From Pelagibacterium montanilacus (GTDB lineage Bacteria; Pseudomonadota; Alphaproteobacteria; Rhizobiales; Devosiaceae): 64,000 nt of DNA. Shown here in pieces: positions 7,841 through 16,140 of this stretch; within the stretch, counting starts at the first letter, position 1, and the number at the start of each line of letters is the position of its first letter. The notes beneath the pieces are model-generated. The model ran no database searches. It was not told the DNA's origin and worked only from the letters and a program-made list of their open reading frames with translations. The stretch spans positions 124,001 to 188,000 of the forward strand of contig NZ_RZMX01000025.1 of the NCBI RefSeq assembly GCF_003992665.1, read 5' to 3'. Position numbers and translations under genes: made by a program.

Positions 7841-10021
7841 TCAGGCGGCACTTCTGCGCGGGCCATTGGGCCGCAGCCCGTCCACGTCGAGAATCAGCGC
7901 CACATTGCCGTCGCCAAGGATCGTGCCCCCGGCGATCGCCTCCACATGCTCGAAATTCTCCTCGAGCGACTTGATGACCACCTGCTGCTGGCCGATCACC
8001 TCGTCGACCACCAGCGCCAGCCGTGTCTCGCCCTCCGCTTCGCACAGAACCACGAACCGCCCCGGCCCCTTCTGGGCCCCCGCGAGCCCGAACCGGGCCG
8101 AAAGATCGACCACCGGCACATAATCGCCCCGCAGCCGCAGGATCCGCTCGCCCGAGGGCAGCGTCGAGAACTCCGCCCGCCCGGTCTCGAGTGTCTCGAT
8201 GATCGAGGACAGCGCGATCACATAGGGGTGCCCGGCCACGCTCACCACCATCACGTCGAGCACCGCCAGGGTCAGCGGCAGGCGCAGGGTCATGCGCGTG
8301 CCCCTGCCCGCCAGCGAGCGCACCTGCACCGAGCCGCCGATCCTGCGGATGTTGGAGAGCACTACGTCCATGCCAACCCCGCGCCCTGAAATGTCGGAAA
8401 CCGCCTCGGCGGTCGAGAACCCCGGGGCAAAGATCAGATTGTCGATCTGCTCGTCGGTGGGGGTATGGTCGGGCGCCACGACCCCGCGCTCGCGCGCCAG
8501 CGCCAGCACCCGGCCCCGGTCGATCCCGCGTCCGTCGTCCTCGACCACGACCAGGATCGTGCTGCCCGATTGTTGCGCCGAAAGCCTGATCGTGCCGGTC
8601 TCGGGCTTGCCCGCGGCGATGCGCTCGGCGGGCGTCTCGATGCCGTGGTCGGCCGAATTGCGCACCATATGGGTCAGGGGATCGGACAATTGCTCGATCA
8701 CCGTCTTGTCGATCTCGGTGCCCTCGCCCTCCATGTCCAGCCGCAGCGATTTTCCGGTCTTGGTCGCAAGCTCGCGCACCAGCCGGGGCATGCGCTGGAA
8801 CACCGATTTGACCGGCTGGGCCCTTATCGCCATCACCGCGTCCTGGAGCCCGCGCGTGGTCTGGGCGAGCACTTCGAGCCCGCGCACCAGTTCGGGATAC
8901 CGGTCCCTGATGGTGTCGTCGACCTGCTGGGCCAGCATCGACTGGGTGATCACGAGCTCGCCCACCATGTTGACCACGCGGTCGACCTTTTCGAGCTCCA
9001 CCCGGATCGTCTGCAGCCCCCCGCGCGCCGGCGCGCCCGCGGACGGGCCGGCCTCGCTCCCGGCCACCGCCGGACCGGGCAGGACCACGGCTTGGGACGG
9101 GGCCTCTGGCGCGGGCTCTGGCGCCATATCGGCGGCCTCGGGCCCGGCAGGCGGGGAAGGCGCGAGCCCGGCTTCGGCCATCAGCGCGGCGAAATCGGGA
9201 AACGCGTCCTCTGGGCCATCCTCGGACCACGCCGGATCGATCGCGTCAAAGACCGGGACGATCTCGAGATCGCAGGCATCCTCGACGAACGAGAACACCT
9301 CCTCGATCTCGGCCCGGCCCGCCTTCGTCTCGCTCAGCGTCATCGACCAGCGGCAATAAGAGGCCTCGGGGTCGAACGCTTCGAGCCCGGGCAAATCCGT
9401 CGTATCGGCGCTGACCGTCAGCCGCCCCAGCCCGCCCAGCGCCCGGATCAGCACCAGCGGGTCGCTGCCCGTGGCCAGCAGCCGGGCATGGGGCACGAAC
9501 CGGATCGACCATCCGCTCGGCGCTTCGGGCGCGGGCTCCGGCGCGGCGTGCCGGGCCCCGATATCCACCGCCACGGGGGTGAAATCGATGTCGAAATCCT
9601 CGAGCCCGCCCTCGTCGTCCGCGCCCGGCGAGCCCGCCGCCATCGACAGCGCTTCGAACGCGGCGCGCTCGGCCTCCCCGAACCCCTCGGGCAGATCGGT
9701 CCCCTCGCGGGCCGCCATAACGAGGTCCGCGACGATATCGGTGGCCCTCAGGCACAGCGCCACCACCTCCGGGCCGGGCGCGACCTCGCCCTGGCGTACA
9801 TGGTCGAGCAGCGTCTCGAAACTGTGGGTGAAGGTCACCAGCGCATCGAACCCGAAGGCCCCCGCCCCGCCCTTGATCGAATGGACCGCGCGGAACACCC
9901 CGTTGAGCGCATCGGCCTGGTCGTCGCCCTCGGCGATCCCCGAAAGCAGGGTTTCGAGCTCCTGCAGCAGCTCGCTGCATTCCTCGAAATAAACGGTCCT
10001 GAAGATGTCGATATCGCTCAT
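7841..10021 (-). CDS. cheA: Chemotaxis sensor histidine kinase CheA
   Basis: 726 residues. The P1 histidine phosphotransfer domain has phospho-His47 in RAVHSIKGGAGAFGF. A middle domain (about 165 to 255) begins WSIRFVPH. A Pro/Ala-rich linker of about 60 residues follows. The P3 dimerisation helices come next (TIRVELEKVDRVVNMVGELVI). The P4 GHKL ATPase has N box HMVRNSADHGIE, G1 EDDGRGID and G2 GRGVGMDVV, and a P5 CheW-like domain ends the protein. It autophosphorylates in response to receptors and passes phosphate to CheY and CheB. Its ATG overlaps the STAS gene stop (ATGA) and cheW follows at 20 bp, so the three are co-transcribed. Confidence 0.96.
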   Translation of the reverse strand: MSDIDIFRTVYFEECSELLQELETLLSGIAEGDDQADALNGVFRAVHSIKGGAGAFGFDALVTFTHSFETLLDHVRQGEVAPGPEVVALCLRATDIVADLVMAAREGTDLPEGFGEAERAAFEALSMAAGSPGADDEGGLEDFDIDFTPVAVDIGARHAAPEPAPEAPSGWSIRFVPHARLLATGSDPLVLIRALGGLGRLTVSADTTDLPGLEAFDPEASYCRWSMTLSETKAGRAEIEEVFSFVEDACDLEIVPVFDAIDPAWSEDGPEDAFPDFAALMAEAGLAPSPPAGPEAADMAPEPAPEAPSQAVVLPGPAVAGSEAGPSAGAPARGGLQTIRVELEKVDRVVNMVGELVITQSMLAQQVDDTIRDRYPELVRGLEVLAQTTRGLQDAVMAIRAQPVKSVFQRMPRLVRELATKTGKSLRLDMEGEGTEIDKTVIEQLSDPLTHMVRNSADHGIETPAERIAAGKPETGTIRLSAQQSGSTILVVVEDDGRGIDRGRVLALARERGVVAPDHTPTDEQIDNLIFAPGFSTAEAVSDISGRGVGMDVVLSNIRRIGGSVQVRSLAGRGTRMTLRLPLTLAVLDVMVVSVAGHPYVIALSSIIETLETGRAEFSTLPSGERILRLRGDYVPVVDLSARFGLAGAQKGPGRFVVLCEAEGETRLALVVDEVIGQQQVVIKSLEENFEHVEAIAGGTILGDGNVALILDVDGLRPNGPRRSAA

Positions 10022-10332
10022 TGGCCTGGAGCGTTTCCTGCATGGGATGGGATCATCGGCGCGAACTGGTCCGCCAGCCCCAGCGTTTCGATCGCCTCCT
10101 CGAGCGCCGGGCTCGGATCGGCCATCACGAGCGGCCGGTCCATGGCCCGCGCGCTCACCGCCGCGCTCAAAAGCACCATCAGCCCGCTGGTCGAAACCCG
10201 CTCGGTGCCCGACGCGTCGAGCCGAACGGGGCCTCTCGCCAGCGCCTCGGCCAGCGCAGCGCGCAAGGCCCCGACGTCCCCTCCATCAAGGGTCCGGGCA
10301 AGCGCTATGGTGTGCTGATCCGTCCCGTCCAT
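10018..10332 (-). CDS. STAS-domain protein, CheS-like
   Basis: 104 residues from ATG 10332; GTG 10341 has a slightly better placed AAGGG and is an alternative. A single STAS domain is visible: ARTLDGGDVGALRAAL, PVRLDASGTERVSTSGLMVLL with the conserved Ser region, and a final helix SPALEEAIETLGL. In Sinorhizobium meliloti a STAS protein (CheS) encoded near the head of the che operon binds CheA and speeds signal removal through CheY1. The same place and overlap with cheA (ATGA) suggest that role here, which is inference. No receptor gene lies upstream; the HIBCH-like gene ends 38 bp before. Confidence 0.8.
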   Translation of the reverse strand: MDGTDQHTIALARTLDGGDVGALRAALAEALARGPVRLDASGTERVSTSGLMVLLSAAVSARAMDRPLVMADPSPALEEAIETLGLADQFAPMIPSHAGNAPGQ

Positions 10333-10379
10333 TGCCGACACTGCCCTGCCCTTCAGCTCCGGACAGTGTCAGCAAGCGT

Positions 10380-11447
10380 TTAAGAATCCGTAATCGCCCG
10401 GCTTCGCGGCCCCCCGCAGAGCGCGGCGATGGCCGGGATATCCACGCCCTCCATGCTTGCCGGGGTCCATCTGGGCGCCTTGTCCTTGTCCACCAGCAGC
10501 GCCCGCACCCCTTCGGCGAAATCGGGCCGCAGCGCCATGTGCCGGGCGAGCGCGAGATCGGTTTCGAGCACCGCATCCACGTCGCGCTGGCGCCGGGCCA
10601 GAAGGTGGCTTGCATGGATCACCTCGAGCGAATAGGGGCACAGCCCCTTGAGCTTTTCGGCCATCGCCGCAGCGCCCGGATCGCCCTCGTCGGCCAGCTC
10701 CTCGAGCCGGGCGATCACATCGGCCGCCGAGGGCTCGGCGAACGCGGCGCTCAGCGAATCGGCAAGCGCACAGAGCGTGGCGGTGCCCGGTTCGATCGAG
10801 CGGGCCTGGATGATCGCGGCGATCGCGGTATCGGGTTCCCCCGCCTGGGCCGCGTCGATCAGCCGGGCGCGCATGTCCTCGAACCCGTCCTCACTGACCG
10901 CCGCGTCGGTCAGCCCCAGCGCGATGGCGTCCCCGACATCCACCGACATTCCGCTCAATGCGAAGGCCAGCGCCCGCTCGCGCGTGGTCTGGGCGAGAAT
11001 GGCGTTGACCCCCACGTCACAAAAGAACCCGATCAGCGCCTCGGGCATGGCAAACCGGCTCGACGCGGTCGCCACCCGGAACCGGGCGTGGCTCGAAATG
11101 CCGATCCCCCCGCCCATCACGATGCCCCGCTGGAGCGCGATCACCGGCTTGGCGTAGCGCGCGATGGTCGCGTTCATCGTGTATTCGGCGGCAAAGAACG
11201 CCATCGCCTCCTCTGTGCGGCCCTCGAGCACCAGCGCCCGCACGGCGCGCACGTCCCCGCCCGCGCACAGCCCGCGCTCCCCATGGCCCTCGATCAGCAC
11301 CGCCTTGATCGCGGGATCGTCGGTCCACTGGCCGAGCGCCGCGTTGACCGCATCGATCATGGCCTTGTCGAGCGCGTTGATCGCCTCGGGCCGGTCCAGC
11401 CCGATGATCCCCGTCGCCCCGCGCGTTGAAATCCTTACCCCGCCCAT
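10380..11447 (-). CDS. 3-hydroxyisobutyryl-CoA hydrolase / enoyl-CoA hydratase family protein
   Basis: 355 residues from ATG 11447 (GGAGAG 6 nt upstream). The crotonase fold is evident: IGLDRPEAINALDKAMI, the oxyanion-hole block CAGGDVRAV, and IALQRGIVMGGGIGISSHARFRVAT. The length, about 100 residues longer than a plain enoyl-CoA hydratase, and the AMPEALIGFFCDVG segment (usually F-PDVGG) match 3-hydroxyisobutyryl-CoA hydrolases, which release 3-hydroxyisobutyrate in valine breakdown. The partner dehydrogenase (mmsB) is not in the window. An alternative is a general enoyl-CoA hydratase/isomerase. It is transcribed towards the che genes, probably on its own. Confidence 0.8.
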   Translation of the reverse strand: MGGVRISTRGATGIIGLDRPEAINALDKAMIDAVNAALGQWTDDPAIKAVLIEGHGERGLCAGGDVRAVRALVLEGRTEEAMAFFAAEYTMNATIARYAKPVIALQRGIVMGGGIGISSHARFRVATASSRFAMPEALIGFFCDVGVNAILAQTTRERALAFALSGMSVDVGDAIALGLTDAAVSEDGFEDMRARLIDAAQAGEPDTAIAAIIQARSIEPGTATLCALADSLSAAFAEPSAADVIARLEELADEGDPGAAAMAEKLKGLCPYSLEVIHASHLLARRQRDVDAVLETDLALARHMALRPDFAEGVRALLVDKDKAPRWTPASMEGVDIPAIAALCGGPRSRAITDS

Positions 11448-11559
11448 TGTCTCTCCGTTTTGGGATTTCTCCCTGATGATGTGCCTGCCATTGTGCCCCC
11501 GCCCTGCCCCGATTTGAACCCCGCATCCGGGGTTTCCCAACACCGGAAAAAGGCGCTAC

Positions 11560-11625
11560 TAGAACGTGTCCGGAACCAGCGGACCCGCCTTTCCGGTTCG
11601 GAAACGCGACAAATCAAAGACTTGG
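11560..11625. repeat. Dispersed palindrome, truncated and decayed copy 2
   Basis: Begins CTAGAACGTGTCC and ends GGTTCGGAAACGCGACAAATCAAAGACTT, the last 29 bases matching copy 1 exactly, while the left half is altered (CGGAACCAGCGGACCC in place of AAGAAAAGTGGAAACA). The second hairpin is missing. It lies in the 286-bp space between the divergent HIBCH-like gene and the SAF-domain oxidoreductase gene. Confidence 0.8.
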
Positions 11626-11733
11626 ACCCGCCCGGCGAAGGTGATTTCCCCCGGCCGGATGGAACGCACGGCATGGGCCCGGGGTTGCCCCGAACCTGCC
11701 ACAAGACAAGAGCGGACGGAGACCTCCCTTTTC

Positions 11734-13047
11734 ATGACCCTCATCCACAAGACCGGACTTGCGCGGGCCCTGGCCGAGCGCGCGCGGACCCTCGGGCCCG
11801 TGCGCCTCGGGATCATCGGAGCGGGGGAAATGGGGACCGATCTTGTAACCCAGGTGATGCTCATGGAGGGCATCGAGATCGCGGTGATCGCCACCCGCCG
11901 CCCCGCCACCGCGCTCGCGGCGGTCGATATCGCCTATGGCCCGGGCTCGGGGATGGGCCGGGAGGTCCAGACCGCCGCCCAGGTGAGCGCCGCGGTCCGC
12001 GCGGGCCAGATCGCCATCACCTCGGACACCACATTGATGGCCACCGCCGATGAGGTCGACGTGGTCATCGACGCCACCGGCAAGCCCGGCGTGGGCGCCG
12101 ATGTCGATCTGCTCGCCATGGAGCATGGCAAGCACCTGGTGATGATGAATGTCGAGGCCGACGTGACCATCGGACCCTATCTCAAGAGCCAGGCCGACAG
12201 GCTCGGGGTCGTCTATTCGCTGGGCGCGGGCGACGAGCCCTCCTCGTGCATGGAGCTGATCGAATTCGTCTCCACCCTCGGGCTCGAGGTGGTCTCGGCG
12301 GGCAAGGGCAAGAACAACCCGCTCAACCGCGACGCGGTCCCCGACGATTATCGCGAGGAAGCGCTGCGCCGGAACATGAACCCGCGCATGCTGGTCGAGT
12401 TCGTGGACGGCTCGAAAACCATGGTCGAGATGGCCGCCATCGCCAACGCCACCGGGCTCGTGCCCGACGTGCCGGGCATGCACGGGCCCAGCGCGGATCG
12501 CGATTCCCTCGCCAGGGTCCTGATCCCCAAGGCGGACGGGGGCGTCCTCAACCGCTCTGGCGTCGTCGATTACACCATAGGCAAGGGCGTGGCGCCCGGG
12601 GTGTTCGTCGTGGCCAGGGCCACCCATCCGCGCATCGTCGAGCGCATGGACGATCTCCACATCGGGGTCGGCCCCTATTACGGGTTTTTCCGCCCCTATC
12701 ACCTCACCAGCCTCGAAGTGCCTCTGACCGCGGCCCGCATCATGCTCTCGGGCCGGCCCGACATGGTGCCCCTGCCCACGCCCGTGGCCGAAGTCTGCGC
12801 GCTTGCCAAGCGCGACCTTGCGCCGGGCGAAACCCTCGATGCCATCGGAGAGACCTGCTACCGCTCCCATACCATGACCGTGGGTGACGCAAGAGCGGCA
12901 CGCGGCATTCCCGTGGGGCTTCTCGAAGGCGGCAAGGTCACCGCACCCATCGCCAAGGGCCAGTTGCTCACCCAGGCCAACGCGACCCCCGACACCACGA
13001 CCAAGCTCTATGCTTTGCGCAAGAAGCAGGACGAGATGGGGATATAG
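11734..13047 (+). CDS. Homoserine dehydrogenase-like oxidoreductase with C-terminal SAF domain (COG4091 type)
   Basis: 437 residues from ATG 11734 (GGAG 12 nt upstream). An N-terminal Rossmann domain has the dinucleotide motif LGIIGAGEMGTD. DVVIDATGKPGVGAD and LGAGDEPSSCMELIEF follow in the middle. The last 90 residues form a SAF domain (ALAKRDLAPGETLDAIGE, then GLLEGGKVTAPIAKGQ). This is the arrangement of COG4091, predicted oxidoreductases related to homoserine dehydrogenase and often misannotated as FlgA because of the SAF domain. The substrate is unknown; relatives sit in sugar-acid and polyol catabolic loci, but nothing beside this gene indicates a pathway. Its TAG stop runs into a repeat copy. 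Confidence 0.8.
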   Translation: MTLIHKTGLARALAERARTLGPVRLGIIGAGEMGTDLVTQVMLMEGIEIAVIATRRPATALAAVDIAYGPGSGMGREVQTAAQVSAAVRAGQIAITSDTTLMATADEVDVVIDATGKPGVGADVDLLAMEHGKHLVMMNVEADVTIGPYLKSQADRLGVVYSLGAGDEPSSCMELIEFVSTLGLEVVSAGKGKNNPLNRDAVPDDYREEALRRNMNPRMLVEFVDGSKTMVEMAAIANATGLVPDVPGMHGPSADRDSLARVLIPKADGGVLNRSGVVDYTIGKGVAPGVFVVARATHPRIVERMDDLHIGVGPYYGFFRPYHLTSLEVPLTAARIMLSGRPDMVPLPTPVAEVCALAKRDLAPGETLDAIGETCYRSHTMTVGDARAARGIPVGLLEGGKVTAPIAKGQLLTQANATPDTTTKLYALRKKQDEMGI

Positions 13048-13098
13048 AGCGTTTCGCAACCGGAACGGTGTCTTAAACTTTTCCTGGAAACGCGCTAT
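13046..13098. repeat. Dispersed palindrome, copy 3, inverted orientation
   Basis: Read on the minus strand it is GCGTTTCCAGGAAAAGT, then GTTCCGGTTGCGAAACGCTCT, so it matches the first hairpin of copy 1 in reverse orientation with a changed centre. It lies between the convergent COG4091-type gene and ectR-like gene and includes the last base pair or so of both stop codons. Confidence 0.75.
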
Positions 13099-13589
13099 CG
13101 CTCCAGCGCCTCGCGCGGCGCCAGCGTGTCGGAGGCGTCAAAGATCGCCGCCGCATCGCCGTCTTCGGCGCCCAGCATGCCCGCCACCCGCTCGAGCGCG
13201 GCGATCAGCATGAGCTGTTCCCAATCCTCGAGCGCCCGGAAGGCCTCGTGAAAGCGCGCATGCACCCCATCGGGGGAAATCGCCAGCACGTCGCGCCCCG
13301 CATCGGTGAGCGAGAGCCAGACCTGACGCCGGTCCGATTCCCCCTTGCGCCGCACCACCATGCCCTGACGCTCGAGCTTGTGGATGAGCGCGGTCGCCGT
13401 CGCCTGGGTGATCCCCATGCGCGCCGCGATGTGGCCGGCCGTCTGCTCGTTCCCGTCCTCGAGCAGCTGCATGAACACAAGCTGGGACGGCGTCAGGCCC
13501 GTCTCGCGCATCAGCGCCTTGGAGTTGAGTTCGGTGCGGCGCAGGATCTTGCGCATCGAGGAGAGGGCAGTCTTGGTGCGGTCTTCCAA
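13095..13589 (-). CDS. ectR: MarR-family transcriptional regulator, probable EctR
   Basis: About 164 residues from TTG 13589 (GAGG 11 nt upstream). A GTG at 13646 lies inside a repeat copy and is less likely. The winged-helix core reads LTPSQLVFMQLLEDGNEQTAGHIAARMGITQATATALIHKLERQGMV, then RRKGESDRRQVWLSLTDAGRDVL, a standard MarR wing. It is divergent from and next to ectA. In halophilic methylotrophs a MarR-type protein, EctR1, encoded just upstream of ectABC-ask represses that operon. The symbol rests on position and family; an unrelated MarR regulator remains possible. The intergenic region carries a candidate operator. Confidence 0.75.
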   Translation of the reverse strand: MEDRTKTALSSMRKILRRTELNSKALMRETGLTPSQLVFMQLLEDGNEQTAGHIAARMGITQATATALIHKLERQGMVVRRKGESDRRQVWLSLTDAGRDVLAISPDGVHARFHEAFRALEDWEQLMLIAALERVAGMLGAEDGDAAAIFDASDTLAPREALER

Positions 13590-13616
13590 CGGTTTTAGTC
13601 CTCGGCGTGGCAGGGG

Positions 13617-13681
13617 CTGCAGCGTTTCAAGGACGAGTGGATGCACCCTTCCCGCTCACGAACGCGACAAACACAGACTTA
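13617..13681. repeat. Dispersed palindrome, decayed copy 4
   Basis: Contains GCGTTTCAAGGACGAGTGG and a right arm GAACGCGACAAACACAGACTT, matching the layout of copy 1 with many substitutions and no second hairpin. It lies just upstream of the ectR-like gene and covers its alternative GTG start. Confidence 0.55.
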
Positions 13682-13926
13682 AGGTTCATGGCCTTACAAC
13701 GCCAGAACGAGATATCTTGAACTTATCCTGTGTCGTCCGCCAACCCAAGAGGCAACAGCCGCCGGGGGCCCGCCGGCCCTAAATCCTTTCAAGATCAGAA
13801 GCAATTCGACCCAGACCGGCCGGATCACCGACATGTTTTCGCCACAAAAAATAAATCTGGCGCGCGGAACCGCCTGTTTTCGCGGAACAAACTCCGGACA
13901 CGGGCGTTCGGCCCTTCGTAGCTCGG

Positions 13927-13954
13927 TTGACATTTAGTTCGTATAAGCTAAGTT
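13927..13954 (+). promoter_or_regulatory. Candidate ectA promoter with embedded palindromic operator
   Basis: TTGACA (13927-13932), a 16-bp spacer and TAAGTT (13949-13954) form a sigma70-like promoter 28 bp before the ectA start. The spacer contains an imperfect 18-bp palindrome, TTAGTTCGTATAAGCTAA (13934-13951), with six of nine positions paired. A MarR-type repressor dimer bound there would block polymerase. Inference from sequence only. Confidence 0.55.
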
Positions 13955-13982
13955 TCGTCCCGAAGCATTCTGGAGGTAAGCC

Positions 13983-14540
13983 ATGCCACTGACCGCAGTG
14001 ACAAGTACCCGCACCGATAACGCCAAGGCCAAGATCACCATCCGCGCGCCCCGTCGCGACGATGGCGCACGGGTCTGGCAGCTCATTCAGGACACTACGA
14101 GCCTGGACGACAATTCCATGTACTGCAATCTGCTGCAGTGCAGCCATTTCGCATCCACCTGCGCGATCGCCGAGATCGACGGGGAGGTCGTGGGCTGGCT
14201 TTCGGGCTATATCCCGCCCGAAACCCCCGACACCTTCTTTGTCTGGCAGGTGTGCGTGGCCGAGGCCGCCCGCGGCCGCGGGCTCGCCAAGCGGCTGATC
14301 TCCGCCGTTCTGGCCCGCTCGGTCTGTGCCGAGGTGACGCGCGTTCAGTCCACGATCACCAAGGACAACAAGCCGTCCTGGGCGCTATTCGGCTCGATCG
14401 CCGAGACGCTGGAAGCGGAACTGGCGCGCAAGCCGCATTTCGTGCGCGAAGAGCACTTTGCCGGCCAGCACGACACCGAGTTCCTCGTGACCATCGGCCC
14501 GTTCGAGCGTGAGGCGCTGCCGGTCCGCACCGCAGCGTAA
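13983..14540 (+). CDS. ectA: L-2,4-diaminobutyrate N-gamma-acetyltransferase
   Basis: 185 residues; ATG 13983 follows GGAGGT by 5 nt. It acetylates 2,4-diaminobutyrate with acetyl-CoA, the second step of ectoine synthesis. GNAT-fold features: an N-terminal strand ITIRAPRRDDGARVWQLI, the EctA block DNSMYCNLLQCSHF, AIAEIDGEVVGWLSGY, and the acetyl-CoA loop ARGRGLAK. ITKDNKPSWALF is also typical of EctA. It is the first gene of ectA-ectB-ectC-ectD-ask. A full copy of the dispersed repeat separates it from ectB. Confidence 0.96.
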   Translation: MPLTAVTSTRTDNAKAKITIRAPRRDDGARVWQLIQDTTSLDDNSMYCNLLQCSHFASTCAIAEIDGEVVGWLSGYIPPETPDTFFVWQVCVAEAARGRGLAKRLISAVLARSVCAEVTRVQSTITKDNKPSWALFGSIAETLEAELARKPHFVREEHFAGQHDTEFLVTIGPFEREALPVRTAA

Positions 14541-14595
14541 AGCATGCGCGTGTCGCGAGCGCGACCAGACAAAAGCCGGAGAAAATCTGCGTCCC

Positions 14596-14697
14596 GGAGC
14601 GTGTCCAGGAAAAGTGGAAACACTTTCCGGTTCGGAAACGCGACCATTCAAAGCTTGGAGCTCCTGTTCTGATGCAATCATAACAGGACATGCTCTG
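14596..14697. repeat. Dispersed composite palindrome, full-length copy 5, inside the ectoine operon
   Basis: Starts GAGCGTGTCCAGGAAAAGTGG and ends AACAGGACATGCTCT, keeping both hairpins of copy 1 with a few substitutions, some of which weaken the second stem. It fills the 257-bp gap between ectA and ectB, in the transcribed direction, so the mRNA would carry a strong double hairpin. Confidence 0.9.
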
Positions 14698-14797
14698 GCC
14701 AGTTGCGGATTCTCTCTGGTTGGGCCGCGCGGAACCCGCGCCCTCCCCGAACCATTCCCAGCACGGAATTACCGTCCCGAAAAGGAGACGATGCACA

Positions 14798-16087
14798 ATG
14801 ACGACCGATATTAACGACCATACCACTTTCGAGCGTGTGGAAAGCCAGGTGCGCTCCTATTCGCGCTCTTTCCCCACCACCTTCGACAAGGCCCGCGGCG
14901 CGACCATCTATGGGCGCGACGGGCGCGAGTACACCGACTTTCTGGCCGGGTGCTCCTCGCTCAACTACGGGCACAACGACCCCGACATGCAGGCGGCGCT
15001 GGTCGAGTACATCACCAGCGACGGCATCACCCACGGGCTCGACATGTATACCGATGCCAAGGAGCAGTTCCTGGCCGCCTATGAGGACATCATCCTCAAG
15101 CCGCGCGGCATGGACTACAAGCTCATGTTCACTGGCCCCACCGGCGCCAACGCCGTCGAGGCTGCGCTCAAGCTGGCCCGCAAGGTGACCGGCCGGACCA
15201 ATGTGATCGCGTTCACCAACGGCTTTCACGGCATGACGTTGGGCGCTCTGGCGGCCACGGGCAATGCCGGCAAGCGCGAGGGGGGCGGCATGCCGCTCAA
15301 CGGCGTGCACCGCGCACCCTTCGAGGGCTATCACGGTCCCGATATCGACACGGCGGACCTGCTCGCCCAGATGCTCGATGATCCCTCGGGTGGCATCGAT
15401 GCCCCCGCCGCGATCCTCGTCGAGCCCGTGCAGGGCGAAGGCGGTCTGAACGCCGCTTCGAAAGAATGGCTGCAAAAGATCGAAAAGATCGCGAAAAAGC
15501 ACGGCGCCTTCTTCATTCTCGACGACATCCAGGCCGGGTGCGGGCGCACGGGCACCTTCTTCTCGTTCGAGGAGTACGGGCTCGACCCCGACATCATCAC
15601 CCAGGCCAAGTCGCTTTCGGGCATGGGGCTGCCGTTTGCTTTGACGCTCATCAAGCCCGAGCACGACGTCTGGAAGCCGGCCGAGCACAACGGGACGTTC
15701 CGTGGCAACAACCACGCCTTCGTGACCGCGAGGGTGGCGCTCGAGAAGTTCTGGCGCACCGACGAGTTCGCAAAATCGGTCACAGAGAAGGGCGACCATC
15801 TCGAACAGCGCCTTTCGGCGATTGCCTCGCGCTATTCCATGACCCTGCGTGGGCGCGGCATGATGCGCGGCATCAACACCGGGGACGGCGAGATCGCCGG
15901 CGCGGTCTGCGCGACATGTTTCGAGAACGGGCTCATCATCGAGACCTCCGGCGGCCAGGACGAGGTCGTCAAGGTTCTCTGCCCCCTGACCATCGGGATG
16001 GGCCAGTTCGACAAGGGCCTCGACATCATCGCGGACGCATTTGAAGCGGTCATGGCCAAACACGCGCCGCGCGTCGCCGCTGAATAA
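14798..16087 (+). CDS. ectB: Diaminobutyrate-2-oxoglutarate transaminase
   Basis: 429 residues from ATG 14798, preceded by AAAGGAG; an out-of-frame ATG at 14791 lies between them. It makes 2,4-diaminobutyrate from aspartate semialdehyde using glutamate, the first committed ectoine step. A class III PLP aminotransferase: [13 protein letters not shown] near the N terminus, [23 protein letters not shown], the PLP aspartate in [17 protein letters not shown], and the Schiff-base lysine in [13 protein letters not shown]. The initial [16 protein letters not shown] is diagnostic of EctB. Co-transcribed with ectC, 53 bp downstream. Confidence 0.96.
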   Translation: MTTDINDHTTFERVESQVRSYSRSFPTTFDKARGATIYGRDGREYTDFLAGCSSLNYGHNDPDMQAALVEYITSDGITHGLDMYTDAKEQFLAAYEDIILKPRGMDYKLMFTGPTGANAVEAALKLARKVTGRTNVIAFTNGFHGMTLGALAATGNAGKREGGGMPLNGVHRAPFEGYHGPDIDTADLLAQMLDDPSGGIDAPAAILVEPVQGEGGLNAASKEWLQKIEKIAKKHGAFFILDDIQAGCGRTGTFFSFEEYGLDPDIITQAKSLSGMGLPFALTLIKPEHDVWKPAEHNGTFRGNNHAFVTARVALEKFWRTDEFAKSVTEKGDHLEQRLSAIASRYSMTLRGRGMMRGINTGDGEIAGAVCATCFENGLIIETSGGQDEVVKVLCPLTIGMGQFDKGLDIIADAFEAVMAKHAPRVAAE

Positions 16088-16140
16088 GCGCGACGCGGCG
16101 GCCGAGCCGACCGGACCCACAAGAAAAAAGGAAGAACGAC

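Larger units (their letters stand above)
13590..13982. other. Divergent ectR-ectA control region
   Basis: 393 bp without a convincing gene and richer in A+T than the neighbouring genes. It holds the decayed repeat copy 4, an inverted pair ATCTTGAA (13714-13721) and TTCAAGAT (13788-13795), a candidate ectA promoter and operator near 13927-13954, and the ectA ribosome site GGAGGT at 13972-13977. Confidence 0.7.

Noticed and set aside
10018-10045. GGAGCGTTTCCTGCAT at the end of the STAS gene as another repeat copy
   Set aside because: Only the first arm matches and it lies in coding sequence; no second arm follows.
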